A DNA stretch of 64,000 nucleotides from an uncultured Colwellia sp. GTDB taxonomy: Bacteria; Pseudomonadota; Gammaproteobacteria; Enterobacterales; Alteromonadaceae. Shown one piece after another: positions 46,143-54,668 of the stretch. Every line of letters begins with the position of its first letter. The stretch's first letter is position 1. The stretch is from positions 124,001 through 188,000 of the forward strand of contig CAJXQJ010000001.1 of NCBI GenBank assembly GCA_913058245.1, written 5' to 3'. A program made the translations under genes and the position numbers. The notes beneath the pieces were generated by a model. It saw only the letters and a program-made list of their open reading frames with translations, was not told the origin of the DNA and did not search any database.

Positions 46143-46441
46143 GTTATTCCCCAGTAGTAACACTGACTTATTCGTTGATGATAAGCCCTAGTTATTCAAG
46201 CGTAGAACTGGTGAGTTAGTTTTTATAATTGATTGATTGAAAGATATTATTCTGTTTTTTTAATGATGATTTAATTTTCTTTATAAACAGATGCTTATGA
46301 TTTTATTGTGAAGGTTTGACATAAAGAGCAGTTAACCTAGGCTGGTATAATCAAATAAACTAATTAAACTGGCTTTTATGTTCACTAATAACTATGGATA
46401 GAGCTTTGTCCGTAGTTTTATTTGTATAGGTAGCCAGATTT
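46143..46441. other. katG-oxyR divergent intergenic region
   Basis: About 300 bp with both promoters. OxyR sites are degenerate (spaced ATAG/CTAT elements); CTATGGATAG near 46390-46400 is suggestive, but I could not place a full four-part site. AT-rich, no frame. Confidence 0.4.
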
Positions 46442-47344
46442 ATGATTTCATTGAAGCAACTCCACTATGCTTTAGCTGTTGAAAAAACGTTGCACTTTAA
46501 AAAAGCAGCAGACGCATGTCATGTGTCACAATCAGCATTAAGTACAGCAATAATCGAGCTGGAGAAGCAACTTGGTACGACAATATTCGAGCGTAATAAT
46601 AAGCAAGTGTTAATTACTAGCCAAGGTCAGCTTATTTTAAATAAAGCGAAAACGGTTAAGTTAGAGCTAGATGGCTTAATGCAGATATCGCAATCCGATA
46701 ACCAACCATTTAGCAATGCTATGACACTTGGAGTGATTCCAACCATTGGTCCATACCTGTTGCCAAAAGTATTACCTGAAGTGAGAAAACGCTTTCCTGA
46801 GTTTAAAATGAAAATTATTGAAGAGCAGTCTCACGTGCTGGTTGATATGGTGAGAAATGGTGAAATAGATGCCGCTATTTTAGCATTACCTTATCCAATT
46901 GAGGGCTTAATGAGTTTTGATTTTTGGCAAGAGGACTTTTATTGGGTTAGCCATAAAGATGAATGCCCAAGCCAACTCAAAGAAATCACCAGTGAAGAGC
47001 TTGAGATTGAAAAGTTGATGTTATTGAAAGATGGTCATTGTTTAAAAGATCACGCCTTAGCGGCTTGTAGTTTGCAAAATGACAAACAAGATTCTGATTT
47101 TGACTCAGCAAGTTTACATACACTTATTCAAATGGTTGCAGGTAAGCTTGGTACAACATTGGTGCCTCAAATGGCTTTAGATCAGTTGATTTATAATGAG
47201 TCAGAAATTAGGGCTGTGCATTTAAACGAACCTGGCCCGCATCGTACAATTGCTTTAATTATCCGCCCTAATTATGTTCGCACCAATGAACTGACTACCT
47301 TAAAAGAAATATTTACTGAGCAGTTAAACGCAAAGTGTTGTTAG
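46442..47344 (+). CDS. oxyR: Peroxide-sensing LysR-family regulator OxyR
   Basis: 300 residues. N-terminal LysR helix-turn-helix (LKQLHYALAVEKTLHFKKAA, CHVSQSALSTAI). The regulatory domain has the redox pair in the right context: Cys200 in LLKDGHCLKDHA and Cys209 in AACSL, equivalent to Cys199 and Cys208 of E. coli OxyR, which form a disulfide on peroxide exposure. GKLGTTLVPQMA is the conserved late segment. It sits divergent from katG and should activate it under peroxide stress. Confidence 0.95.
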   Translation: MISLKQLHYALAVEKTLHFKKAADACHVSQSALSTAIIELEKQLGTTIFERNNKQVLITSQGQLILNKAKTVKLELDGLMQISQSDNQPFSNAMTLGVIPTIGPYLLPKVLPEVRKRFPEFKMKIIEEQSHVLVDMVRNGEIDAAILALPYPIEGLMSFDFWQEDFYWVSHKDECPSQLKEITSEELEIEKLMLLKDGHCLKDHALAACSLQNDKQDSDFDSASLHTLIQMVAGKLGTTLVPQMALDQLIYNESEIRAVHLNEPGPHRTIALIIRPNYVRTNELTTLKEIFTEQLNAKCC

Positions 47345-47459
47345 ATTTTTAATCTGTTTTTTAGGATAACTTTATTAATTTTATTAAATTTACTGAATTA
47401 TCAACTTAGATAATAATAACTCTATCGATAATGACTTAAACGAAATAAGGAATAAAGTA

Positions 47460-47594
47460 ATGAAAAACATAACCAAATATATAAAAGCGTTAGTTACTTT
47501 TACAACAAAGAGCGATAACGCAAATAAACAAAATTCAATAGAATGTAATTATGCCGATAATTATTATGGCGATCAGAAGTGTCAAACCAGCTAA
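47460..47594 (+). CDS. Small hypothetical protein, 44 residues
   Basis: ATG at 47460 preceded by AAGGA about 8 nt upstream. It reads MKNITKYIKALVTFTTKS, then a polar part with NKQNSIECNYADNYYGDQKC and a TS end. The basic amphipathic start and the two cysteines near the end are noteworthy. It lies 115 nt after oxyR in the same direction. No family recognised; could be chance, but start context and composition look genuine. Confidence 0.5.
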   Translation: MKNITKYIKALVTFTTKSDNANKQNSIECNYADNYYGDQKCQTS

Positions 47595-47618
47595 TTAATT
47601 TGTACTCACTAGAGCATA

Positions 47619-48227
47619 TTAAGGTTGTGAGGATATTTGGTATTGCTTTAATAATCTAACGATACTGCTTTTAAACATAGTATTAGGGGTATTGATTGCA
47701 ACACTATGTTGGGTAATAGCGTGGCCTAAATACAAACTATAAAGCTCGTAAGCAACAGCGACACTATCGGTATTTTCTTTGAGTCTTCCGTGCTCAACAC
47801 AACGATTAATACGATGTGTTAAATAGTCGATTAAGCGATTTTGCTGGCTAACGGTAAAGGTACGAACTTTAGAATCTGGACGGTTTTGAAATTCAACAAC
47901 AGCTTTAATAAATGGGCAGCTGACTTGGTGTTCGGTAAACATTTCTCGAACCCAGTCAGCCCAATTTTCAAGTAACGCAATAACATGATTTAACGGATCT
48001 TCACGCCAAGCAGGTTGAATCACACGTTTTTTAAATAACTCTTCACCATATTCTAATATTGCAATTTGCATGTCTTCTTTATTTTCAAAATGAGAAATAA
48101 CGCCAGTACGAGACATATTGCAAAGTTTAGATATAGTACCTATGGTAATATCTGCTAGACCATATTGACTGCTATGTATGATGCTTTGCTTTAAAATTTC
48201 ATTACGGGTGCGTTCGCCTTTATTCAT
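47619..48227 (-). CDS. TetR-family transcriptional regulator
   Basis: 202 residues. Helix-turn-helix at the N-terminus (ADITIGTISKLCNMSRTGVISHFENKEDM, in part), with a helical effector domain after it. The start overlaps the stop of the alpha/beta hydrolase gene by one base (TAATG), so the two are co-translated. The palindromic operators at 49111-49178, in the promoter of this two-gene unit, make self-repression likely. The ligand may be the substrate or product of the hydrolase. Confidence 0.9.
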   Translation of the reverse strand: MNKGERTRNEILKQSIIHSSQYGLADITIGTISKLCNMSRTGVISHFENKEDMQIAILEYGEELFKKRVIQPAWREDPLNHVIALLENWADWVREMFTEHQVSCPFIKAVVEFQNRPDSKVRTFTVSQQNRLIDYLTHRINRCVEHGRLKENTDSVAVAYELYSLYLGHAITQHSVAINTPNTMFKSSIVRLLKQYQISSQP

Positions 48228-49090
48228 TAAGAAGCTAAAACCTGACTAATATTTTCAATTACCTTAGTATCACCTAAAATTTTTCTATGACCAAGTCCTT
48301 CAGTGGTAATTAAGGTGTTTTTTTCTTGATTTAAAAAATGCTTAACGTCGTCAAATGGAGCAAATCTGTCATTGCGATCATGGATGAAAGTAACATTTAA
48401 ATCTAATTTTTCTCTATGATGCTCTGCTGTTAATTGTTGCCAATTTTTACCGTATTTATAGCTGATGCTTTCTAATACACGTTTCAATAGCTTCCGCGAA
48501 ATTCCTACTTGTTCTACTTTTTGAAACATAAGCTCAAAGAATTTTATCGGTGATGAAATCAGTATGATTTTTTTATTGCTTAGCAGGTTATAAGGTAAGT
48601 TAAGGGTGGCAATCGCCCCCATTGAGTGGCCAATAATTGCTTGTACCGGCGTTCTTTCTTCATTGAAATGCTCTACGAGCAAGTTCATTGTTTCGATAAA
48701 ACTTAATAAGTGAGATTTCTTTCCTGCGGACTTGCCATGACCAATATGATCAATTGCGGCAACAAGGTATCCCTGCTCAGTTAGTGACAAAATCATATGT
48801 TGAAAACTTTGGCTATTGTCTTCCCAGCCATGGCTAACAACTATCACATTATTGCCAGAGCCAAATATATTGACATGCACAATGCCTAACGAAGTTAGTA
48901 TCTTTAGTTCGTTATCAGGCTGAATTAACTCACTATTATATGAACGTCGCCCATAAGGTCGCATTAATATTTTCTGGCCCAAGAATGCACTTAACCGTGG
49001 TGTGAGCATGCTAAAAGCACTGGTGAGCCCACGTCCTATTGTTGCTAAACCAAACTTATTAGCGCTGTTGTTAAAATAGCTAAATTTCAT
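48227..49090 (-). CDS. Alpha/beta hydrolase (lysophospholipase-like)
   Basis: 287 residues, no signal peptide. NVIVVSHGWEDNSQSFQHMI holds the oxyanion-hole HGW, AIIGHSMGAIATLN is the nucleophile elbow (GHSMG), FIHDRNDRFAPFDDV gives the acid Asp, and TEGLGHRKIL the catalytic His. The triad is complete. The substrate is unknown; lipids or esters are common for this branch. First gene of an operon with a TetR regulator under a palindrome-covered promoter. Confidence 0.9.
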   Translation of the reverse strand: MKFSYFNNSANKFGLATIGRGLTSAFSMLTPRLSAFLGQKILMRPYGRRSYNSELIQPDNELKILTSLGIVHVNIFGSGNNVIVVSHGWEDNSQSFQHMILSLTEQGYLVAAIDHIGHGKSAGKKSHLLSFIETMNLLVEHFNEERTPVQAIIGHSMGAIATLNLPYNLLSNKKIILISSPIKFFELMFQKVEQVGISRKLLKRVLESISYKYGKNWQQLTAEHHREKLDLNVTFIHDRNDRFAPFDDVKHFLNQEKNTLITTEGLGHRKILGDTKVIENISQVLAS

Positions 49091-49110
49091 GTTATCAATC
49101 CATTAATATG

Positions 49111-49178
49111 TAAAAGTACGGTTGTTCTTTTATAATAGTTCGACTGTTCTATTTTGTAAATAGTACACTCGAACTATT
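49111..49178 (-). promoter_or_regulatory. Promoter with tandem palindromic operators, hydrolase-tetR operon
   Basis: Two 21-bp arms at 49134-49154 and 49158-49178 match at 19 of 21 positions around TGT. Within the palindrome runs a minus-strand promoter: TTTACA (49155-49160), a 17-bp spacer, TATTAT (49132-49137). A second palindrome, TAAAAGTAC/GTTCTTTTA (49111-49132, 8 of 9), sits at the likely start site and shares the half-site (A)GTAC/GTTCT. Together they look like two operators of one repressor, probably the TetR protein of this operon. Confidence 0.75.
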
Positions 49179-49310
49179 TTTAATGATAAAAGGTGTAAGA
49201 AAATTATTGTTATTTGGTGAATCACTAATAAAAATATATGCTTAAGCAGGTGTTTATTGATCGTTTACATGTTTTAATAGCCAAGTTAATTAACTTAAGC
49301 CTTTGAACAA

Positions 49311-50465
49311 ATGGATATGTCACAAACCTTTCAACTTACTGAATCTGTCAATAACTTGCTTCAGCAAAGTGAATTACCTGCCTCTTTAACGATTGAGCAA
49401 TGTGCCAAGGCGCTTGCCATGAGTATGACTTCATTTCGCCGTAAACTAGCACAAGAAGAAACTAGCTTTAAACTGATCCAAAGTAAGTTTTTGAATGAAC
49501 TGTGTGTACAAGCACTGTTAACTAAGCACGCTAATATTGAGCAATTGTCGACTAGATTAGGTTATTCTGAACGTGCCACCTTTGAACGAGCTTTTCGACA
49601 AAAGTTTGGAACGACGCCGTCACAATTTCGTGAACTTTCGTTAGTTAATAATGCTCAAGCTAGCTACCAAAAACTGACGCAAATAGCACAAGATATTCCT
49701 CCTATGCCTGATAGTTGCAAGCAGCTTGTTGCAGAGAAAGATCAAGGAAATTTGGATTTACAACGTGTTATCGAAATAGTGAATAAAGATGCTATTTTTT
49801 CTGGCCGTATTATTGGGCAGGCAAGCAAAGCTATTTATGGCAGAACCCCGAAAAACTTGCAAGAAGCGGTAAGTCGAAATTTAGGTATTGGTACTGTGGT
49901 TAATTTTGCGATAATTTTTGCTATGAAAGATGCGTTGCAAGACCAAGTAGAGCAAAAAATTATCGAACAATATAGCCAAGCATTTTTGCTTGCGCCTAAG
50001 TTATTTCAGCGGTTACGTAAATCTATCGCAGCTGAAATTAAGTTTGATATAGCGTTAACGGAGCAAACATTAGTATTTGCCTTGTTAGGTGTTTTTTTAC
50101 TTAGCCACAAAGCCACATATAAACATGAACTTATGCTGCATTCTTTGCAAGGTATAGATGATTTACAATCGTTAAATCGTCATATTAAGCAAGCAATGGG
50201 TATTAGTATTTATTCTGCATCATCATTAATGTTATCGCTATGGCATATCGACGCTAAATTAGTTAAACAGTTAACGCACCTAGAAAAGGTTAGCCAACAA
50301 CAAGTAAAAGGTAATGCCCAAGATGAGTTACTTATTTTTATGTTGTCATGTTTATATACATCAGCCAGACAAAGTAATGATTACAATTCCTTAGCGCAGA
50401 AAGCAGAGCTATTGCATATTGAAAACTTTAGTGATTTACAAGCAATTATTGCTACGAGTGAGTAA
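49311..50465 (+). CDS. AraC-type helix-turn-helix fused to an HDOD domain
   Basis: 384 residues. The N-terminal ~105 are an AraC/XylS DNA-binding domain (IEQCAKALAMSMTSFRRKL, IEQLSTRLGYSERATFERAFRQKFGTTPSQFRE, the latter quoted in part). From ~120 to ~330 the sequence follows HDOD: IPPMPDSCKQLVAEK, VIEIVNKDAIFSGRIIGQASKAIYG, LQEAVSRNLGIGTVVNFAI. HDOD proteins lack the HD metal ligands and act in signalling. HDOD usually sits with GGDEF, EAL or receiver domains; joining it to an AraC domain at the N-terminus is unusual. Target genes unknown; the divergent hydrolase operon is nearby. Confidence 0.82.
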   Translation: MDMSQTFQLTESVNNLLQQSELPASLTIEQCAKALAMSMTSFRRKLAQEETSFKLIQSKFLNELCVQALLTKHANIEQLSTRLGYSERATFERAFRQKFGTTPSQFRELSLVNNAQASYQKLTQIAQDIPPMPDSCKQLVAEKDQGNLDLQRVIEIVNKDAIFSGRIIGQASKAIYGRTPKNLQEAVSRNLGIGTVVNFAIIFAMKDALQDQVEQKIIEQYSQAFLLAPKLFQRLRKSIAAEIKFDIALTEQTLVFALLGVFLLSHKATYKHELMLHSLQGIDDLQSLNRHIKQAMGISIYSASSLMLSLWHIDAKLVKQLTHLEKVSQQQVKGNAQDELLIFMLSCLYTSARQSNDYNSLAQKAELLHIENFSDLQAIIATSE

Positions 50466-50499
50466 CGGTACGAGTAGAGTTTTACTCTTTGATATGAAC

Positions 50500-50545
50500 T
50501 TTCTCGGCCGCAAACAAAATTAGGGGCTGGTTATTAGCCGAGAAA
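50500..50545. terminator. Stem-loop between convergent genes
   Basis: Arms TTTCTCGGC/GCCGAGAAA, 9 bp, around a 28-nt loop, between the AraC-HDOD stop and the end of the leftward PEP-CTERM gene. No strong T-run; a weak terminator. Confidence 0.45.
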
Positions 50546-50575
50546 GCCATAAATTAGGTTGTTAAGTTGAATTCC

Positions 50576-51316
50576 TTAGTGAATCCACGTACGTTGTCTT
50601 GCTGCAAGAAAACCTAAAGCGATAAGAAATAAAACTAACATTGATGGCTCCGGAACTGTTGTTGCGTTTTTTGATGCCACTTGTGTAAGTGATACGTTGT
50701 CTATTAAGCCACCTAAGGTATTTTGTCTACCGAATGAGCCAAAGCTTAAATCCATTGATTGCGCTTGTGCAGTGAACATTACCGACTGTAAAGCCCAGTT
50801 CGGAGTCAAATTTCGGGTACTATCTGTGCTAAAGTCAGCTAACATGTTGATATGAAAGTTGATGGCTGAGTCATACCAAAATACGTTAATGCCATTGTCG
50901 TTGGTGTTATTTGTACGTGGCTTGTAATAAAACTCTAGTAAATAATTAGCACCAACAGAAAGTGAATCTAAAGTTTGCGTCATCACAGTGTTCGATGCGC
51001 CACGAGGGTGCGAGTCTAGTTCTATGTGATGCGAACCATCTTGAGAGCGAGTAACCACATTCTTCTGTAACTCAATACCATTACCGAAACTAGTTTCCCA
51101 GCCGGGTAAGGTAGAAAAAACATCCCAAGCGCGATTTTTACTATTAAAATTATGCAAGTTTGTATTGTGAACAACACCTGATGATTGTGTGCCATCACTA
51201 AATATTAACTGTTCAAAACTGCCATTAGTTATTAATGATGCATTACTGAAGGTGCTTAATGTTACTGAGGTGATTAAAGCACCTGGTAAGGTAATTTTCT
51301 TTATTAAATTCAACAT
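50576..51316 (-). CDS. PEP-CTERM-sorted exported protein
   Basis: 246 residues from the ATG at 51316, with GGAGG 8 nt upstream; an earlier TTG in frame has none. Signal peptide (KKITLPGALITSVTLSTFSNAS region), then a beta-sandwich-like domain (LITNGSFEQL, GNGIELQKNV, NYLLEFYYKPRTNN, GLIDNVSLTQ), and a C-terminal VPEPSMLVLFLIALGFLAARQR signal: PEP, hydrophobic helix, basic end. Such proteins are processed by exosortase and displayed in the extracellular matrix. The domain resembles DUF642/choice-of-anchor types. No exosortase in the window. Confidence 0.85.
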   Translation of the reverse strand: MLNLIKKITLPGALITSVTLSTFSNASLITNGSFEQLIFSDGTQSSGVVHNTNLHNFNSKNRAWDVFSTLPGWETSFGNGIELQKNVVTRSQDGSHHIELDSHPRGASNTVMTQTLDSLSVGANYLLEFYYKPRTNNTNDNGINVFWYDSAINFHINMLADFSTDSTRNLTPNWALQSVMFTAQAQSMDLSFGSFGRQNTLGGLIDNVSLTQVASKNATTVPEPSMLVLFLIALGFLAARQRTWIH

Positions 51317-51459
51317 ATGACAACCTCCAACACAATCTCTAATATGCTGATGAGTATACGAAAAGCGAATAGATGAAAATATGGCTAAACTGTCCAATTT
51401 AAATAAATTGAACAGTTCATCGAAGGATTATTTTTGCCTATTAGATAAGAATGATTAGC

Positions 51460-52845
51460 TTAGCTTAGCTGAGGTGAGGGTATTGCTAGTACGTCCTCTG
51501 TTAAACGTTTTTTAAATTCACGACGCAAGAAGGTAAAACTAATCAATGCCTGTAAACAAACGGTAGCAACCGAAATATACCAAAGTTTTTCAATTGTAAA
51601 ATCGCTTTGTTGTGATAGCCAAAGTGCAGGAAATATAAATGTTAACAGGCGTGTTGCCGTGCTTAATAGCGCCGGCCAGGTATTTCCTAACGATTGAAAC
51701 ATGCCGGAGCAAGTAAATACCAAGCCAGATGGCACAAAATTCCAACATATAATTTGCAAAAACGCCGCGCTGATCACTATAACTTGTTTATCGCTTGAAA
51801 AGCCTTGTAGTAACATTTCCGCTTGCCACAAACAAATTAGCGTTAGCATTGTCATTAAAGAACAGGTCATGATGGCTGACCATTTGAATGTCTCTTTTAC
51901 TCGTTGATAATTTTTTGCACCAAAATTTTGTCCAGCAATGGCTGGGGCGGCAAAGGCAATCGCCATTGCCGGTAAAAATAATGACTGCATAACTCTTGAG
52001 CCTAAACCAAATGCAGCTTGTGCATCAGGACCAAATTGCTGAATGAGCCAGTAAATCGTTGCCATATACAAAAACATCAGCAAGAACTCGCCACCGGCAG
52101 GTAAACCTATAGCCAATAGTTTCTTTAAACACTGGGGGTCTAATCGCCATAGCGAAAAATCAACACTGACATATTTTTCTGAGGTTTTAAAATAGTAGGC
52201 TAATAACCCAACAGCAAAAATAACGGAAATAGAACTAGCAAGTCCAGCGCCAGCAATACCCATGGCATAACCTGTTCCCCAACCGGCAATTAAGATGGGT
52301 GATAAAATAATGTTGACTAAAATAGACAGCATTTGGATCATCATTGTTGGTTTAACAATACCGGTACCGCGTAGAGCAGCACTAATTGAAACCATTAAAA
52401 ATTGTAATGCCATACAAGGGATAAACCAATGTAGGTAATCAAGCCCCATAGCAACGGTCCCTGAGTCTTGAGATACGATATTTAGGTAGTTTTCAGCTCC
52501 TAAATAACCAATAACACAAACCACAATACCGATAACGCTTGAGATCATCATTGATTGATTAAAAATGTTATTAGCTTTGTCCTGTTCTTTTTCTCCAACC
52601 GCATGAGAAATAAGTGTAGCTGTACCGACATTAATAATTTGTGTTAGGGCAAAAATTAAAAACATGGCATTTCCAGCCAAACTTAGACCAGCTAATGCAG
52701 TTGCTCCTAATTTACCAACAAAATAAAGATCAACAAGAAAATATAGTGTTTGTACAAACATGCCAAACATCATTGGTAAGGCCATAGTAATTAAGTGCTT
52801 AGGTATTGAACCCTGTGTTAAATCTTTCATGTGCTGGAAATCCAT
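51460..52845 (-). CDS. MATE-family efflux transporter
   Basis: 461 residues, twelve hydrophobic helices. The N-terminal IPKHLITMALPMMFGMFVQTLYFLVDLYFVGKLGATALAG (read in part) is the MatE pattern, repeated in the second half (LLAIGLPAGGEFLLMFLYMATIYWLI, FGLGSRVMQ). MATE pumps exchange sodium or protons for organic cations or drugs. A second ATG at residue 6 is an alternative start. A single leftward gene. Confidence 0.93.
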   Translation of the reverse strand: MDFQHMKDLTQGSIPKHLITMALPMMFGMFVQTLYFLVDLYFVGKLGATALAGLSLAGNAMFLIFALTQIINVGTATLISHAVGEKEQDKANNIFNQSMMISSVIGIVVCVIGYLGAENYLNIVSQDSGTVAMGLDYLHWFIPCMALQFLMVSISAALRGTGIVKPTMMIQMLSILVNIILSPILIAGWGTGYAMGIAGAGLASSISVIFAVGLLAYYFKTSEKYVSVDFSLWRLDPQCLKKLLAIGLPAGGEFLLMFLYMATIYWLIQQFGPDAQAAFGLGSRVMQSLFLPAMAIAFAAPAIAGQNFGAKNYQRVKETFKWSAIMTCSLMTMLTLICLWQAEMLLQGFSSDKQVIVISAAFLQIICWNFVPSGLVFTCSGMFQSLGNTWPALLSTATRLLTFIFPALWLSQQSDFTIEKLWYISVATVCLQALISFTFLRREFKKRLTEDVLAIPSPQLS

Positions 52846-53084
52846 TTGATACGAAACGAGATGTAAATTATTCGTTGTTTTTAACCACGCTATTTAAGCC
52901 GGTTAGCATAACTTATTTACCTTGGTAGGTAACTCGTTTTTACCCATTGCATTTGAAGCATTTGTAAAAAAATGATCGGTAGATGTAAGTGGCTCTTACA
53001 TTATCAACACACTTTGTAAATATTAATAATTTAAGGAGAACTTACAATAGCTTTAATTAAACGATTTACTTAACAGGAAATAAT

Positions 53085-53447
53085 ATGAAAACACTATTCG
53101 CAATGATCTTGGTAACAACATTAGCTGCATGCTCTTCTGTTGCTGTTCAGCCTCAAGCAACTGGCGTAAGATTAACTCACAACGAACCGGGTAAAGAGTG
53201 TACATTTTTAGGTGATGTTACTGGCAGCCAAGGCGACTTTTTTACTGGAGCCTTCACTTCTAATGCAGACTTAGAAACGGGTGCACGCAATGACATAAAA
53301 AATAAGGCTAAGCAACTTGGTGGTGATACTGTTTATCTTTTAACTCAACGTGCCGGACAAACAGGGCATTTCGATGATGACTTTGGTGGTGGTAGTCAGC
53401 AAACAAACGTTACGCTATCCGGCAATGTTTATAAATGTGCTAATTAG
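53085..53447 (+). CDS. DUF4156 lipoprotein
   Basis: 120 residues. Lipoprotein signal with LAAC (Cys16). The DUF4156 pattern GVRLTHNEPGKECTFLGDVTGSQG and GARNDIKNKAKQLGGDTVYL, then a C-terminal NVYKCAN with a cysteine that may pair with the one in ECTFLG. Gammaproteobacterial envelope protein family of unknown function. Strong AGGAAA ribosome binding site. Confidence 0.9.
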   Translation: MKTLFAMILVTTLAACSSVAVQPQATGVRLTHNEPGKECTFLGDVTGSQGDFFTGAFTSNADLETGARNDIKNKAKQLGGDTVYLLTQRAGQTGHFDDDFGGGSQQTNVTLSGNVYKCAN

Positions 53448-53564
53448 TTTCGCATTTCCATTGAAGCCAGTGACTAGGTCATACCGAGTTATTGGCTTTT
53501 TCGTATCTCACCGATAAACTGAAATAGCTAAATATTAAACGCTTGTCGCTATTAGCTAAATAGA

Positions 53565-54659
53565 TTAAATACGATGGACTATGTCACTTAATTGTTGGCG
53601 TTGTTGCTTGAGAAGCTTAAACAATTGAAATTGGTTTTTAGCTCTTACCAAGTTATGCTCTGAATGTTGAACATGAAAATATTTGTCACCATCAAGGTAA
53701 TCTGTTAAAAATCGCACCGCCATCATAAACGGTATTAGTAAAGCGCCAACAACTAAACTGTCTATTTCAGCTTTGCTAATTGTACTATTAAGCGTTGTTA
53801 TATAGCCTTTTGCTAAAGCTTCGAAAATATCTAATCTTATGCTCATTTGTGCTATTTCAATACCGTCTTCAGGTAAGCTTGAGCAACAAGTGCGCACCAT
53901 ATCGCCAAAGTCATGCATTAAATAGCCAGGCATACAGGTATCAAGGTCGATTACGGCTATAGCTTGGTGTGTTTCGGTGTTAAAAAGTAAATTATTAATT
54001 TTTGTATCATTGTGAGTTACTTTCATCGGCAGGGTTGTCACCAACTCCGACACTTCATTAATAAAATGTTGCTGAGTTAAACAGTCGTCGATGATAGTCT
54101 GACAAGATGAACCTCGTTGCTGACTATCATTATTTGTCGCATAAGCTAATTGTTGTAATCTATGGGCTAAGTGATGAAAATCTGGAATGATTTCAGCTAA
54201 GTTTTGTGTTGGAAAGTCGCTTAATGCAGCACTAAATTGCGCAAACGCCGTGGCAGCTTTTTCTGCTTGTTCACAAGTTTCTACCACGTCAATTGAACAG
54301 CTATTAGGAATAAATGCTATTGCGCGCCAATAGTCGCTATCAAGTTGTAAAAGCGTACTGTTTTCTTTATTAGTTAACTGGCCAATTGTTGCTAACGGAT
54401 ACTCATCAAGTGCTTTTTTTGCAATTAAATGTTGGTTAATTAAGTCTGCGTTTTGCGTTACTTGTTTAGGGTTTTGAAATACATGGCTATTTATACGCTG
54501 TAATACAAAGCGCTTATTATTTGATGTTATTAAGTAAGTGTCATTAATTAAGCCATTCCCTAGAGGAGATATTGAATAATCCGATGGAGAAACCTGGTAA
54601 TGTTCTACTACTTTATCGATAACCTGATTTTGCTTGTTAGTCAGTAAACTGTTGTTCAT
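53565..54659 (-). CDS. Aminoglycoside-phosphotransferase-fold sugar kinase, NahK-like
   Basis: 364 residues. ISPLGNGLINDTYLITSN and KRFVLQRINSHVFQNPKQVTQN match the N-acetylhexosamine 1-kinase (NahK) type; the catalytic loop is VTHNDTKINNLLF (HxDxxxxN variant) and the metal-binding Asp is in VIDLDTCMPGYLMHDFGDMVRT. NahK phosphorylates GlcNAc or GalNAc at C1. It lies 9 nt behind the nucleotidyltransferase gene and, with GH109 upstream, suggests release of GalNAc, phosphorylation and activation. The substrate is inferred from family and neighbours. Confidence 0.86.
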   Translation of the reverse strand: MNNSLLTNKQNQVIDKVVEHYQVSPSDYSISPLGNGLINDTYLITSNNKRFVLQRINSHVFQNPKQVTQNADLINQHLIAKKALDEYPLATIGQLTNKENSTLLQLDSDYWRAIAFIPNSCSIDVVETCEQAEKAATAFAQFSAALSDFPTQNLAEIIPDFHHLAHRLQQLAYATNNDSQQRGSSCQTIIDDCLTQQHFINEVSELVTTLPMKVTHNDTKINNLLFNTETHQAIAVIDLDTCMPGYLMHDFGDMVRTCCSSLPEDGIEIAQMSIRLDIFEALAKGYITTLNSTISKAEIDSLVVGALLIPFMMAVRFLTDYLDGDKYFHVQHSEHNLVRAKNQFQLFKLLKQQRQQLSDIVHRI

Positions 54660-54668
54660 AAATTGTAC

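Noticed and set aside
46380-46441. A full OxyR-binding site before oxyR
   Set aside because: Only partial ATAG/CTAT-like elements were seen and the spacing does not fit the four-part consensus.
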